NCBI RefSeq assembly: GCF_027568515.1
Contig: NZ_JANKZF010000001.1
Span: 1 to 64,000 of the forward strand
Direction: 5' to 3'
Origin: Arthrobacter sp. HY1533
GTDB lineage: Bacteria > Actinomycetota > Actinomycetes > Actinomycetales > Micrococcaceae
Length of the DNA stretch: 64,000 nucleotides
The notes beneath the pieces were generated by a model that was not told where the DNA came from, did not search any database, and saw only the letters and a program-made list of their open reading frames with translations. Of the stretch, positions 41,549 to 49,226 are shown one piece after another. The first letter of the stretch is position 1, and each line of letters begins with the position of its first letter. Made by a program: the position numbers and the translations under genes.

Positions 41549-42232
41549 ATGGAAACGGCAGAAGTGGGCGCAGCCGCCCCGGAACGCAACCCCCTGAGCC
41601 GTGGGCGGGTGCTCGGAATGGCCGTGGCAATCGCCGACAACTCGGGAATTGCTGCGCTGACCATGCGCTCGCTCGCGCAGGAACTCGGCGTCAAGCCAAT
41701 GTCGCTCTACTACTACTTTCCCAACAAGGGCGCCATTTTGGACGCCCTCGTGGAACTTGTGTTCAGCGAGGTTTCCCTGCCGTCCGAGGCGGGGTCGTGG
41801 CAATCCGAGATGCGGAGCCGGGCAGTTTCGGTCCGCGACGCGCTGCGCCGCCATCCATGGGCCACCGGCTTGCTGGAGTCCAGGACCTCACCCGGGCCGG
41901 CGACCCTGCGCCACCACGAGGCAACCTTGGGGGTGCTGCGGCGTGCGGGTTTTTCCGTGGCCCTCACGGCACATGCCTATGCCCTCCTGGACAGTTACAT
42001 CTATGGCTTCGCCCTCCAGGAGGCGGCGTTGCCCTTCAGGGGAAAGGACACGGCCGCGTCAGTCACGGCTCCCATCGTGGAGCTGTTTTCCACGGGCGAG
42101 TATCCATACATGGTGGAGATCGCCACCGAACATGTGCTCAAGCCCGGCTATGACTTCGGGGACGAGTTTGAAATTGGCCTGTCGGCCATTCTTGATGCCT
42201 TGTCGCGCTGGCTTCCGGAACCCGCCGGCTGA
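41549..42232 (+). CDS. TetR/AcrR-family transcriptional regulator
   Basis: This 227-residue protein has a typical TetR helix-turn-helix (about 20-70: A-L-T-M-R-S-L-A-Q-E-L-G-V-K-P-M-S-L-Y-Y). The C-terminal all-helical ligand-binding domain has L-L-D-S-Y-I-Y-G-F-A and belongs to the TetR_C_1 type. TAGCCT lies 6 nt before ATG 41549, a leaderless arrangement, although AGG is also near. It is divergent from the quinone-reductase-like gene and likely represses it. Convergent with the P-loop kinase gene 10 bp away. Confidence 0.85.
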   Translation: METAEVGAAAPERNPLSRGRVLGMAVAIADNSGIAALTMRSLAQELGVKPMSLYYYFPNKGAILDALVELVFSEVSLPSEAGSWQSEMRSRAVSVRDALRRHPWATGLLESRTSPGPATLRHHEATLGVLRRAGFSVALTAHAYALLDSYIYGFALQEAALPFRGKDTAASVTAPIVELFSTGEYPYMVEIATEHVLKPGYDFGDEFEIGLSAILDALSRWLPEPAG

Positions 42233-42242
42233 AACGGCGCGG

Positions 42243-42806
42243 TCAGTGCGGCCGGGCATGGTTGAGCAGCGCGAGTACGGCTTCCGCCATTTCGGTGGTT
42301 GACTCCTTCTCGCCGGCGCGGGAGGTGTCCACGAGCGGGCATTCGTTCGCCGCGGCGATGGCTTTGTATCTGGCTATGTAGTGCCGATGCCAGTCGACGG
42401 ATTCGGCAGCTTCATCCCGCGTGGCCAGCCGGTCCAGGGTAGTGGGAAGGTCCGCCCAGCACAGGACGGTGGGGATCCACAACGTCCATCGGGCCTGGAA
42501 AACGGCGTCATCCACCAGGGACGCCACCGTCAGCCAGGACCTGTCCAGGATGGTTGGTCCCGTGCCGGCCGCGGACTGGAGGGCGTGCTCCAGAGCCGAT
42601 GCGCCAATGCGAAGGACCGACTCGGTGTCCCCCTCCGCACTGGCCCGGCTCAGGTCCTGCCCGCGGCTGCCACCAAAGGGCCGCAGGTACAACATGCCCA
42701 ATTGGGCTGCGACGTTGACGGCGATCGTGGTCTTGCCGGTGCCGTCGTGGCCGTCGATGCCGACCACGCCGTCAAACCGCGGCAACGCCTTGCGCGTTAC
42801 TCCCAC
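42243..42806 (-). CDS. thymidylate-kinase-like P-loop protein
   Basis: This 187-residue protein has a nucleoside-kinase-type P-loop, G-I-D-G-H-D-G-T-G-K-T-T (16-27), and an L-D-R-S-W segment (88-91) that corresponds to the D-R motif of dTMP kinases, followed by A-T-R-D-E-A. It would transfer phosphate from ATP to a nucleotide-like acceptor, but is not an ordinary Tmk by overall sequence. GTG 42806 overlaps the end of the AbrB-like gene by 10 nt, so the two are coupled. It is the last gene in the four-gene PurC-like operon. The substrate is unknown and may be the product of that pathway. Confidence 0.7.
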   Translation of the reverse strand: MGVTRKALPRFDGVVGIDGHDGTGKTTIAVNVAAQLGMLYLRPFGGSRGQDLSRASAEGDTESVLRIGASALEHALQSAAGTGPTILDRSWLTVASLVDDAVFQARWTLWIPTVLCWADLPTTLDRLATRDEAAESVDWHRHYIARYKAIAAANECPLVDTSRAGEKESTTEMAEAVLALLNHARPH

Positions 42807-43105
42807 GGGTGCAGGGCAACCGTGTGCGATTCGTCGTCGAGTTCAAGGTAGAAGTGGCGCGCCTTGCCTCCCTCGAGAACCTTCAGGGCATCGCCACGGA
42901 CCTCCATTTGGCCAGCGGGGGAAACCCGGAATCCGCCGTCCTTCGTGGCGGGTGCCAGCAGCACGGCATTGCCCTTGACCGCCACGGTCACGCGCGAGCC
43001 GGTCTTGGGCTCCATGCCCAGGGCCTTTCGAGCGGACACCGGCAAGGTGATGACACCCCCGGGCGAAACCTTCGTGCGGGTGTTCTTGATGGTCATGGTG
43101 CTCAT
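42797..43105 (-). CDS. AbrB/MazE/SpoVT-family DNA-binding protein
   Basis: This 102-residue protein has an N-terminal swapped-hairpin AbrB domain (about 8-52): T-K-V-S-P-G-G-V-I-T-L-P-V-S-A-R-K-A-L-G-M and G-S-R-V-T-V-A-V-K-G-N-A-V-L-L-A-P. The C-terminal part is unassigned (K-V-L-E-G-G-K-A-R-H-F-Y-L-E-L-D). It could regulate its own operon or be an antitoxin-like partner, though no toxin is adjacent. AAGGAG lies 8 nt before ATG 43105. It follows the PurC-like gene by 15 nt. Confidence 0.8.
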   Translation of the reverse strand: MSTMTIKNTRTKVSPGGVITLPVSARKALGMEPKTGSRVTVAVKGNAVLLAPATKDGGFRVSPAGQMEVRGDALKVLEGGKARHFYLELDDESHTVALHPWE

Positions 43106-43120
43106 GATGGCATCTCCTTT

Positions 43121-44125
43121 TCACTGTTTCGGGTTGACGGGAAGTGATGGCCCAAACAACATGGTGTGGAGCCGGGCGTAGCGTTCAAGAATGGAATCGG
43201 GCCCGCCGCCGCTGCGCCACTGGTCCTTGTCGAGGGCCTCTGCATCATCGGCGGCATGGGTGCGCACCCGCATGCAGTCGGGGCTGATTTCCCCGTAGAC
43301 GGTGCCGCTGTCCTGGTCGATGAAGAAGCAGATGTCGATGAGCTTCAGTCCCCCGGCGGTGAAGAATTCCTCCAGCCAGGCAAAGGTGTCCCGGGCCAGG
43401 CGCTTGGCCAGCTGCACATCGCGGGTCCACAGGGCGGCGTAGTCGTCGGGCAGGGGCTCGTCGGCCAGCCGGTTGCCTTCCCGGTCTGTCAGCGGGTGCC
43501 GCCAGTCGAAGCAGACAACGGGTTCCGCAAACCGTTCCCAGCGCTGCAGCGCGGGTCCGGCGACGGTTGGGTGCTCCTCGGTGAAGAGGTAGCGGTGGAT
43601 GGGTGAACCAATGTGGTATCGCTTGACCCGGGTCTCCAGGTTGCACACCTGCACCCTGCGCTCGGCCAGCAGGGGCCCCTGCGGCGATTCCACCAGTGAC
43701 AGGAAAGCCGAGGAGAGACGGAAGTTTCCCGGGGCCACCGCCATGGACCTGAAGATTTCGGCCGAGAACCTGGCCCGGATGGCCTCCGTCCCCTCCACCA
43801 CCCCGTACCTGTTGTTGGTGAACGAGTACAGGGTGGGCAGGAGCCGGGCCAGGGCGATCTTGGGTGTCAACAGGCGGATCTCCTTGCTGTCGCCCAGAAC
43901 GAGAAGCGGCAGCTGGGTGAAATCAAAATGGACCTGCTGCAGTACCTGGTCCATGAAGGAATGCCGCTGGTGGTCCAGGCCAACATGCAGCGGCTCGCCG
44001 CTTGGCCCGCTCAGGGTGACCAGTTCCGGTGTGCTGGCCACCAGCTGCACGTCCAGTTCCAGGTCGTGGCATTGGTCAAGGATGAGGCTGGCGGCCGGAT
44101 TCCTGTGAAGCGTCGATGTGGGCAT
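43121..44125 (-). CDS. divergent PurC (SAICAR synthetase)-like enzyme
   Basis: This 334-residue protein has the SAICAR synthetase fold by motif order: V-C-N-L-E-T-R-V-K-R-Y-H-I-G-S-P (160-174) corresponds to the PurC M-V-P-I-E-V-V-V-R-N-x-A-A-G-S region; E-P-V-V-C-F-D-W-R-H-P-L-T-D (201-214) to E-P-I-x-E-F-x-x-K-x-D; G-L-K-L-I-D-I-C-F-F-I-D (259-270) and G-E-I-S-P-D-C-M-R (278-286) to G-L-x-L-V-D-x-K-x-E-F and D-E-I-S-P-D-x-x-R. PurC ligates an amino acid to a carboxylate with ATP. The N-terminus differs strongly and no purine genes are near, so a different ligase reaction is likely. AGGAG lies 6 nt before ATG 44125, which lies inside the upstream gene by 50 nt. Confidence 0.75.
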   Translation of the reverse strand: MPTSTLHRNPAASLILDQCHDLELDVQLVASTPELVTLSGPSGEPLHVGLDHQRHSFMDQVLQQVHFDFTQLPLLVLGDSKEIRLLTPKIALARLLPTLYSFTNNRYGVVEGTEAIRARFSAEIFRSMAVAPGNFRLSSAFLSLVESPQGPLLAERRVQVCNLETRVKRYHIGSPIHRYLFTEEHPTVAGPALQRWERFAEPVVCFDWRHPLTDREGNRLADEPLPDDYAALWTRDVQLAKRLARDTFAWLEEFFTAGGLKLIDICFFIDQDSGTVYGEISPDCMRVRTHAADDAEALDKDQWRSGGGPDSILERYARLHTMLFGPSLPVNPKQ

Positions 44126-45464
44126 GGGGTTCTCCTGTCTCAGTGCACAATTGCGGGCCGACAATTCCGAAGAGCTGGTTCAGGGCGCGGAGTGCAGCTC
44201 CGGTGGCCACTGCGGATTGCGCCAGGGCACGCCCGGGATCGCCATCGCGTGCCAGTTGCTGCGCCTCAGTGGTGCGGAATCCGCAGATTGATTCCAGCCA
44301 GTCATGCACCTGGTTCTTGCTGAGCCGCTGGTTCGCGGCCCCAAAGGTGCCCTTGGCGATGTTGGCCGGAATCTTCACAAAGTATTCGAACAAGTTGTTC
44401 AGCCCGTCCGCGGCGTCCGGCCGGTGGGCCAGGGCGGCACCCACCATTCCTAGTTGCTGCCTTTGGCGCACCATGCCGAAGCTGAGGTTTCGCATCATCA
44501 GGTCCGCCGTGGCCTTTGCCGGCACGCGCGCCTCTCCGTAGATGCACAGGCCGTAGTCGGCCAGGTTGTCCCCCGACAGGCACTGCATGCGCCACAGTTC
44601 CTGGGCAGAGTAGACACCCACGTTGAGCTCCTTCCCGGCAAAGCTGGGAGAAGTGCCATGGAGTTTCCGCAGGACCGATTCGGCATCCCTGACCACCAGG
44701 ACCAGGTCGTAGTCGGCAAAGTTGTCGCTGTTGATGCTGGATCCGTACACCACAACGCATTCGAGCTCGGGGCCGATCCGCTCCTTCAGCTCCGGCAGGA
44801 AGGCGAAACGGGGCCGCAGTCCCGCCGGCACTTCGCCCTGGGTCAGGTGAACCTCGGTGACCTCGCCGGGGCCGTCAAAATGGCTGATGACTTCTTCAAA
44901 GCAGCGGCGGATGGCCAGCAGCCTGTCCAGCTCGCCCAGGCTGATCCCGTGGGCCAGGGTTTGCACCTGGTCCATGATGTCCTGCCCGTCCACGCCGGGA
45001 ATCAGCCCCATCGCCGCGTACTTTCCGGCCTGCCAGAGACGGTCGTACTTGCTGGCCAGCGTTCCGGCGCTGTAGCGCTTCTGGACCACGGCTGCCGAAA
45101 GGGTGACCGAGGCCAGAAACATCACCGATTCGAGCCACAGGCGCTCCAGCTCTGCCTGGCCGGTCCCAAAATGAAGTGGCGCGAGTGCCGTCCCGGAGGG
45201 CGCCCCCAAACGAACGGCAGTCCGGTAAAAGCGCGGGTGGAAAACCGACGACCAGTCCAGCACGAAGGGCGATATGATCCGCGGGTTTTCAATCCGCTCC
45301 GCCGCAGCCCACTTGTGGATGTCCAGCAGTTCAGCCCCGGAAACTTCACGGTCGGTGTAGACATAGTTGAGGTGAAATGGCGTCCCCCGCCACGTGGGTG
45401 GCCGCACAACGGAAACCACCTCGCGGACCGCGCCCGCAACGACATCCGCCACCCCAGCAGACAT
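44076..45464 (-). CDS. nucleotidyltransferase-fold protein
   Basis: This 462-residue protein has an N-terminal part without recognised domain (H-L-N-Y-V-Y-T-D-R-E near 31-40) and a pol-beta type nucleotidyltransferase core at about 230-300, with G-S-S-I-N-S-D-N-F-A-D-Y-D (241-253), giving the G-S and D-x-D metal residues Asp251 and Asp253. A helical C-terminal region follows, with F-V-K-I-P-A-N-I-A-K-G. The fold transfers NMP to hydroxyl, amine or protein acceptors. AGGGGG lies 5 nt before ATG 45464. It is the first gene of the operon with a PurC-like ligase, an AbrB-type protein and a kinase-like protein. Its product is unknown. Confidence 0.72.
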   Translation of the reverse strand: MSAGVADVVAGAVREVVSVVRPPTWRGTPFHLNYVYTDREVSGAELLDIHKWAAAERIENPRIISPFVLDWSSVFHPRFYRTAVRLGAPSGTALAPLHFGTGQAELERLWLESVMFLASVTLSAAVVQKRYSAGTLASKYDRLWQAGKYAAMGLIPGVDGQDIMDQVQTLAHGISLGELDRLLAIRRCFEEVISHFDGPGEVTEVHLTQGEVPAGLRPRFAFLPELKERIGPELECVVVYGSSINSDNFADYDLVLVVRDAESVLRKLHGTSPSFAGKELNVGVYSAQELWRMQCLSGDNLADYGLCIYGEARVPAKATADLMMRNLSFGMVRQRQQLGMVGAALAHRPDAADGLNNLFEYFVKIPANIAKGTFGAANQRLSKNQVHDWLESICGFRTTEAQQLARDGDPGRALAQSAVATGAALRALNQLFGIVGPQLCTETGEPHAHIDASQESGRQPHP

Positions 45465-45530
45465 CACTTCCCCCTGCCCCCGGTGGCCCAACGCTCCCCA
45501 GCGCCCAATGCCACCTTGCTGTTGATACCC

Positions 45531-45571
45531 CAAGTTTCCGTCCGGCCGAACTTGCTGTCAATCGTCAAGTT
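45531..45571. promoter_or_regulatory. AACTTG repeats upstream of the PurC-like operon
   Basis: AACTTG (45549-45554) and CAAGTT (45566-45571) form an inverted repeat with an 11-bp spacer, and a third CAAGTT is at 45531-45536. All lie in the 130-bp gap before the nucleotidyltransferase gene. TTGACA on the minus strand (45563-45558) could be a -35, but no well-spaced -10 was found. Confidence 0.4.
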
Positions 45572-45594
45572 GCAGTGGTGAAAACAGGAGTTCT

Positions 45595-47004
45595 TCAGCC
45601 GTGTTGACCGAGCACCTGCCCGAGGATGCGTGCCCCCTCCGGGAAGGCCCCCGGGTTGGGCCCGGAGAAGTTGAGCCGGAGGTAGGGTCCGGCAGGCTCG
45701 GCCGGGAACCATTCGGTGCCGGCGGCGACAAAGACCCCTGCCCGTTCGCAATCTTCACTCACGCGATCCAGGTCGGTGCCATCGGGCAGACGTAGCCAAA
45801 GGTTGAGCCCGCCCCGGGGGATTCGGTTAAGATGTGCCTGTGGTGCATGTTCGCGGATGCCGGTGACCAGAAGATCCCGACGCGCCTGGAGCTGCTGCCG
45901 GAGGCCCCTGAGGTGGGTTTGCCAACCGGGCTGGGTGACAACATCGAGGGCTGCAGCTTGCAGCAGTCCGCTGACGTACATGGTTTCGGCGCCCCGCTGG
46001 GCCAAGATGCGGTCGCGGGCAGGGCCTCGCGCAATGACGGCGGCAACACGGATGGCCGGGGACACGCTCTTGGTCAGGGAGCGCAGGTAGATGACGTGAC
46101 CGGCGTCGTCCCGGGCGGCAATGGGAACGGGAGTGCTTTCGATGCCAAAGTCGTGGGCCCAGTCGTCCTCGATCAGGAACGCACCGTTGCGGCGCACAAT
46201 TTCCAGCACCTCTTCGCACCGGGCAGGCGACCACTGCGCGCCCGTGGGGTTGGCATAGTGGGGTTGCGCGTAGAACATCCGGGCGCCGGTGCGGGCAAAC
46301 GCCCTGGACAGCTCCTCGGGGTCCGGGCCGTCGGGGCCACTGGGCACGGGGACGAGCACGACGCCGGCGTTCCGGGCCGCCAGCATGGCACCCCAGTAGG
46401 AGGGCGATTCAATGAGCAGCGGCTGACCGCGGCCCACCAGGCCGCTGAAGATTGAGCTGAGCCCGCTTTGGCTTCCCGGCAGAACAATCACGTCGCTGGG
46501 GCTTGGCGGGTTGATTCCTGCCGGCGTGGCGGTGCCCAGTTCCCGTGCAAACCAAGATTGCAGCTCGGGCATCCCGGCCACGGGTGGGCGTGACAGGGCA
46601 GCGTCGCTTCGGGAGGCCCGGGCCAGCGCCGCCCGGACAAGACGTTCCGGCAGCAGTTCCCGGTCCGGGTACCCCGAGTGGAAGGAGATGGCCTCGTTGG
46701 AAACGCTGCGCATGGTGGTCGAGGCGGATGAGGGCAGCGCACTGGGTGAACCCAGTGCGGCGCTTTGCCACCCGTAGTCCGAAGGGCGGGCCTTCCGGAC
46801 AGCGCGCACAAAGGTTCCCACGCCGGGGCGGCTCTCGAGCAGCCCCTGGGCGGCCAAAGTAGCCAGGGCCTTCTGCACCGTGACCGGGCTCGCCTGAAAT
46901 TCGGCAACGAGTGCCCTGGTTGAAGGAAGCTTGGAGCCTGGCGCCTGGGTGGAGATGATTTCCCGCAGTCGTGCCACAATGCGGGAGCTGCTATCGTTGT
47001 CCAT
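45595..47004 (-). CDS. MocR-type GntR regulator with aminotransferase domain
   Basis: This 469-residue protein has a GntR winged helix (about 8-70: G-S-K-L-P-S-T-R-A-L-V-A-E-F, V-T-V-Q-K-A-L-A-T-L) fused to a fold-type I PLP aminotransferase-like domain. The PLP lysine is in R-S-L-T-K-S-V-S-P, with Y-A-N-P-T-G as substrate loop and E-D-D-W in the cofactor site. MocR proteins use PLP and an amino compound as effector. The ATG at 47004 overlaps the start codon of the divergent EamA gene, with TATCAT ending 8 nt upstream. It probably regulates the adjacent exporter and PaiB-like genes. Confidence 0.88.
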   Translation of the reverse strand: MDNDSSSRIVARLREIISTQAPGSKLPSTRALVAEFQASPVTVQKALATLAAQGLLESRPGVGTFVRAVRKARPSDYGWQSAALGSPSALPSSASTTMRSVSNEAISFHSGYPDRELLPERLVRAALARASRSDAALSRPPVAGMPELQSWFARELGTATPAGINPPSPSDVIVLPGSQSGLSSIFSGLVGRGQPLLIESPSYWGAMLAARNAGVVLVPVPSGPDGPDPEELSRAFARTGARMFYAQPHYANPTGAQWSPARCEEVLEIVRRNGAFLIEDDWAHDFGIESTPVPIAARDDAGHVIYLRSLTKSVSPAIRVAAVIARGPARDRILAQRGAETMYVSGLLQAAALDVVTQPGWQTHLRGLRQQLQARRDLLVTGIREHAPQAHLNRIPRGGLNLWLRLPDGTDLDRVSEDCERAGVFVAAGTEWFPAEPAGPYLRLNFSGPNPGAFPEGARILGQVLGQHG

Positions 47005-47020
47005 GAGACTCAATGATAGC
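46990..47020. promoter_or_regulatory. 31-bp palindrome carrying both divergent promoters and both start codons
   Basis: GCTATCGTTG (46990-46999) and CAATGATAGC (47011-47020) form a 10-bp inverted repeat with one mismatch, centred at 47005. The central CATG holds the MocR ATG (47004-47002, minus) and the EamA ATG (47003-47005, plus). Each arm holds a -10-like box: TATCGT for EamA, ending 5 nt before its ATG, and TATCAT for MocR, ending 8 nt before. Binding here would block both transcripts. Confidence 0.6.
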
Positions 47021-47923
47021 GCTACTGTCAATCGCAGCGCAGTGATACCGGACCGCAGCCGCAATGGAATCCTCTGGGGCCTGCTCGGTGTGGCGGCCTT
47101 CTCCCTCACAGTTCCCTTGACCCGACTGGCCGTTGGCGGGCTGTCACCCCTGTTTGTTGGTTCCGGACGCGCCGTGCTCGCCGCCATCCTGGCCGCCCTG
47201 GCCCTCACGCTTGCCAGGCAGCCACTGCCCCAGGGGAAGCAGTGGCTGCGGTTGGGCGTCATCGCCGCCGGCATTGTTTTCGGGTTCCCCTTGCTCAGCT
47301 CAATGGCGCTTGCATCCGTTCCGGCCAGCCACGCAGCGGTTGTCATTGCACTGCTGCCTGCGGCCACGGCAACAGCAGCTGTGCTGCGCGGTCACGAACG
47401 CCCGTCGAGGGCCTTTTGGCGGGCCACCGCCGCTGGTGCCGTGGCCGCCGTCGGCTTCGCCTTGCTGCAGCCGGGAGGAATGGGCTCCGTTGGCGGGGCG
47501 GACTTGCTGTTGTTCGGGGCCGTCCTGGCCGGCGCGATCGGCTATGCGGAAGGCGGCCTGTTGGCCCGCGAACTCGGCGCCTGGCAGACGGTTTCCTGGG
47601 CCTTGGTCATCGCAGCACCCCTCATGACAGTCCTGATGCTGGTGTCCGTGGCCCAGGCGCCGCCGTCAGCCACTGCGTTGCAATGGGCTTCCTTTGCCTA
47701 CCTGGGCGTGGTGAGCATGTTTCTGGGATTCTTTGCCTGGTACCGCGGGCTGGCGATTGGTCCCATGGCCCAGGTCAGCCAGATCCAGCTTGTCCAGCCG
47801 GTCCTGAGCATCATCGCGGCTTGGCTGATCCTCGGTGAGGCCCTGACCTTGAACACCACCCTTGGCGCAGTGGCCGTGATCCTGTGCGCCACCCTTGCCG
47901 TCCGCACCCGGGAAAGCAGCTGA
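47003..47923 (+). CDS. EamA-family (DMT) transporter
   Basis: This 306-residue protein has ten predicted membrane helices in two EamA repeats, beginning I-L-W-G-L-L-G-V-A-A-F-S and ending V-L-S-I-I-A-A-W-L-I-L-G-E-A-L. Such proteins export amino acids or other metabolites. ATG 47003 has no ribosome binding site, but TATCGT lies 5 nt upstream. GTG 47042, which would remove 13 residues before helix 1, is a real alternative. It is divergent from MocR, a common pairing with efflux genes, and followed 4 nt later by a PaiB-like gene. Confidence 0.85.
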   Translation: MRLNDSATVNRSAVIPDRSRNGILWGLLGVAAFSLTVPLTRLAVGGLSPLFVGSGRAVLAAILAALALTLARQPLPQGKQWLRLGVIAAGIVFGFPLLSSMALASVPASHAAVVIALLPAATATAAVLRGHERPSRAFWRATAAGAVAAVGFALLQPGGMGSVGGADLLLFGAVLAGAIGYAEGGLLARELGAWQTVSWALVIAAPLMTVLMLVSVAQAPPSATALQWASFAYLGVVSMFLGFFAWYRGLAIGPMAQVSQIQLVQPVLSIIAAWLILGEALTLNTTLGAVAVILCATLAVRTRESS

Positions 47924-47927
47924 ACCC

Positions 47928-48572
47928 ATGTACACCCCTGAACACTTCGCCGCCAGCCCCGCCGCCATCCAGGAACTCCTGGGCCGCCCGGGCGCAGCCA
48001 ACCTGGTCACCGCCACTGCCGGAGGCCTGCTGGCCACGCTGCTGCCGTTCACCCATGATCCATCCATTGGGGAGCACGGGGCCCTGCACATGCACGTGGC
48101 CAGGAACAACAGCCAATGGGCCGAAGCTGCGTTGGGCGAAGCCCTGGCCATCGTCCAGGGAGCGGATGCCTACATCTCGCCGTCCTGGTATGCGGCCAAG
48201 ACTGAGCACGGCCGCGTGGTTCCGACATGGAACTACCTGACTGCCCACGTGTACGGCGAGCTCGTCATCCACGAGGACCCGGACTGGCTCATGCAGCAGC
48301 TCAGGGCCCTGAGCAACTTGAACGAGGCGGACAAGGAGCGCCCCTGGACGGTGGAGGACGCCCCTGCCCGCTACGTGGCAGGCCAGCTGCGGGCCATTGT
48401 GGGCGTGGAGCTGGTCATCACCAGAATTGAAGCCAAGGCCAAGCTGAGCCAGAACCGGCCCGTCAACGACATTCCGGGCCTCGTGGAGGGATTGCATGGC
48501 CACGGAGAGCACGCCATGGCCGCCCTGGTGGCCAATGCCCGCAAAGGTGAGGTGCCCGGCGTCGTACTTTGA
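47928..48572 (+). CDS. PaiB-like FMN-binding protein
   Basis: This 214-residue protein matches the FMN-binding negative transcriptional regulator PaiB: M-Y-T-P-E-H-F-A at the N-terminus, L-L-A-T-L-L-P-F, H-M-H-V-A-R-N-N-S-Q-W and Y-I-S-P-S-W-Y. It is a split-barrel flavin-binding protein. PaiB of Bacillus affects sporulation and degradative enzymes, and its mode of action is not settled. It starts 4 nt after the EamA stop, so the two are one operon under MocR control. The start follows the family's invariant M-Y-x-P. Confidence 0.9.
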   Translation: MYTPEHFAASPAAIQELLGRPGAANLVTATAGGLLATLLPFTHDPSIGEHGALHMHVARNNSQWAEAALGEALAIVQGADAYISPSWYAAKTEHGRVVPTWNYLTAHVYGELVIHEDPDWLMQQLRALSNLNEADKERPWTVEDAPARYVAGQLRAIVGVELVITRIEAKAKLSQNRPVNDIPGLVEGLHGHGEHAMAALVANARKGEVPGVVL

Positions 48573-48656
48573 AATGGGGGTGTGCAAGCGGCCCGGACAG
48601 GACTACATTTGCCCTGCGGGCAGCCGTCCGCCAACACAATCCTGGAGGGACAAGCC

Positions 48657-49226
48657 ATGAGTTACAAGGTGGGCGTTTTCGTGGGGAGCCTGGCATCCGA
48701 TTCCATCAACCGCAAGCTGGCAAAGGCGCTGGTCAAGCTGGCCCCGCCGGAGCTGGAGCTGGTGGACATCCCGATCGGCGGGCTGCCACTGTACAGCCGC
48801 GACTACGACGCCGACTACCCGCCGGAAGGCCGTGCGTTCAAGGACGCCGTGGCCGCCGTGGACGCACTGCTGTTCGTGACCCCCGAGTACAACCGCAGCA
48901 TCCCGGGTGTCCTGAAGAACGCCATTGACTGGGGTTCGCGGCCCTGGGGGACCAACTCGTTTGCCAAGAAGCCCTCGGCCGTGACGGGAACCTCCCCCGG
49001 CAACGTAAGCACCGCCGTGGCCCAGCAGCACCTGCGCAGCATCCTCTCCTTTGTGAACTCGCCCGAGTTGGCCAACCCCGAGGCCTACATCCATTTCACG
49101 GAGGGGCTCATTGACGACGACGGCAACGTCACCGACGCTTCGAGCGAGGAGTTCCTGCGCAACTGGCTCAAGGAGTTCCACCTGTTCGTGGCCAAGGTGG
49201 TGGGTGCACAGCAGATCACGGTGTAG
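48657..49226 (+). CDS. NADPH-dependent FMN reductase
   Basis: This 189-residue flavodoxin-fold protein has the FMN phosphate-binding loop G-S-L-A-S-D-S-I-N-R-K-L-A, the flavin-contact T-P-E-Y-N-R-S-I-P-G-V-L-K-N-A-I-D-W and T-G-T-S-P-G-N. It reduces FMN, quinones or azo compounds with NAD(P)H, like ChrR/SsuE relatives. GGAGG lies 8 nt before the ATG. It overlaps the 3' end of the manganese permease gene on the opposite strand by 11 nt. Confidence 0.88.
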   Translation: MSYKVGVFVGSLASDSINRKLAKALVKLAPPELELVDIPIGGLPLYSRDYDADYPPEGRAFKDAVAAVDALLFVTPEYNRSIPGVLKNAIDWGSRPWGTNSFAKKPSAVTGTSPGNVSTAVAQQHLRSILSFVNSPELANPEAYIHFTEGLIDDDGNVTDASSEEFLRNWLKEFHLFVAKVVGAQQITV

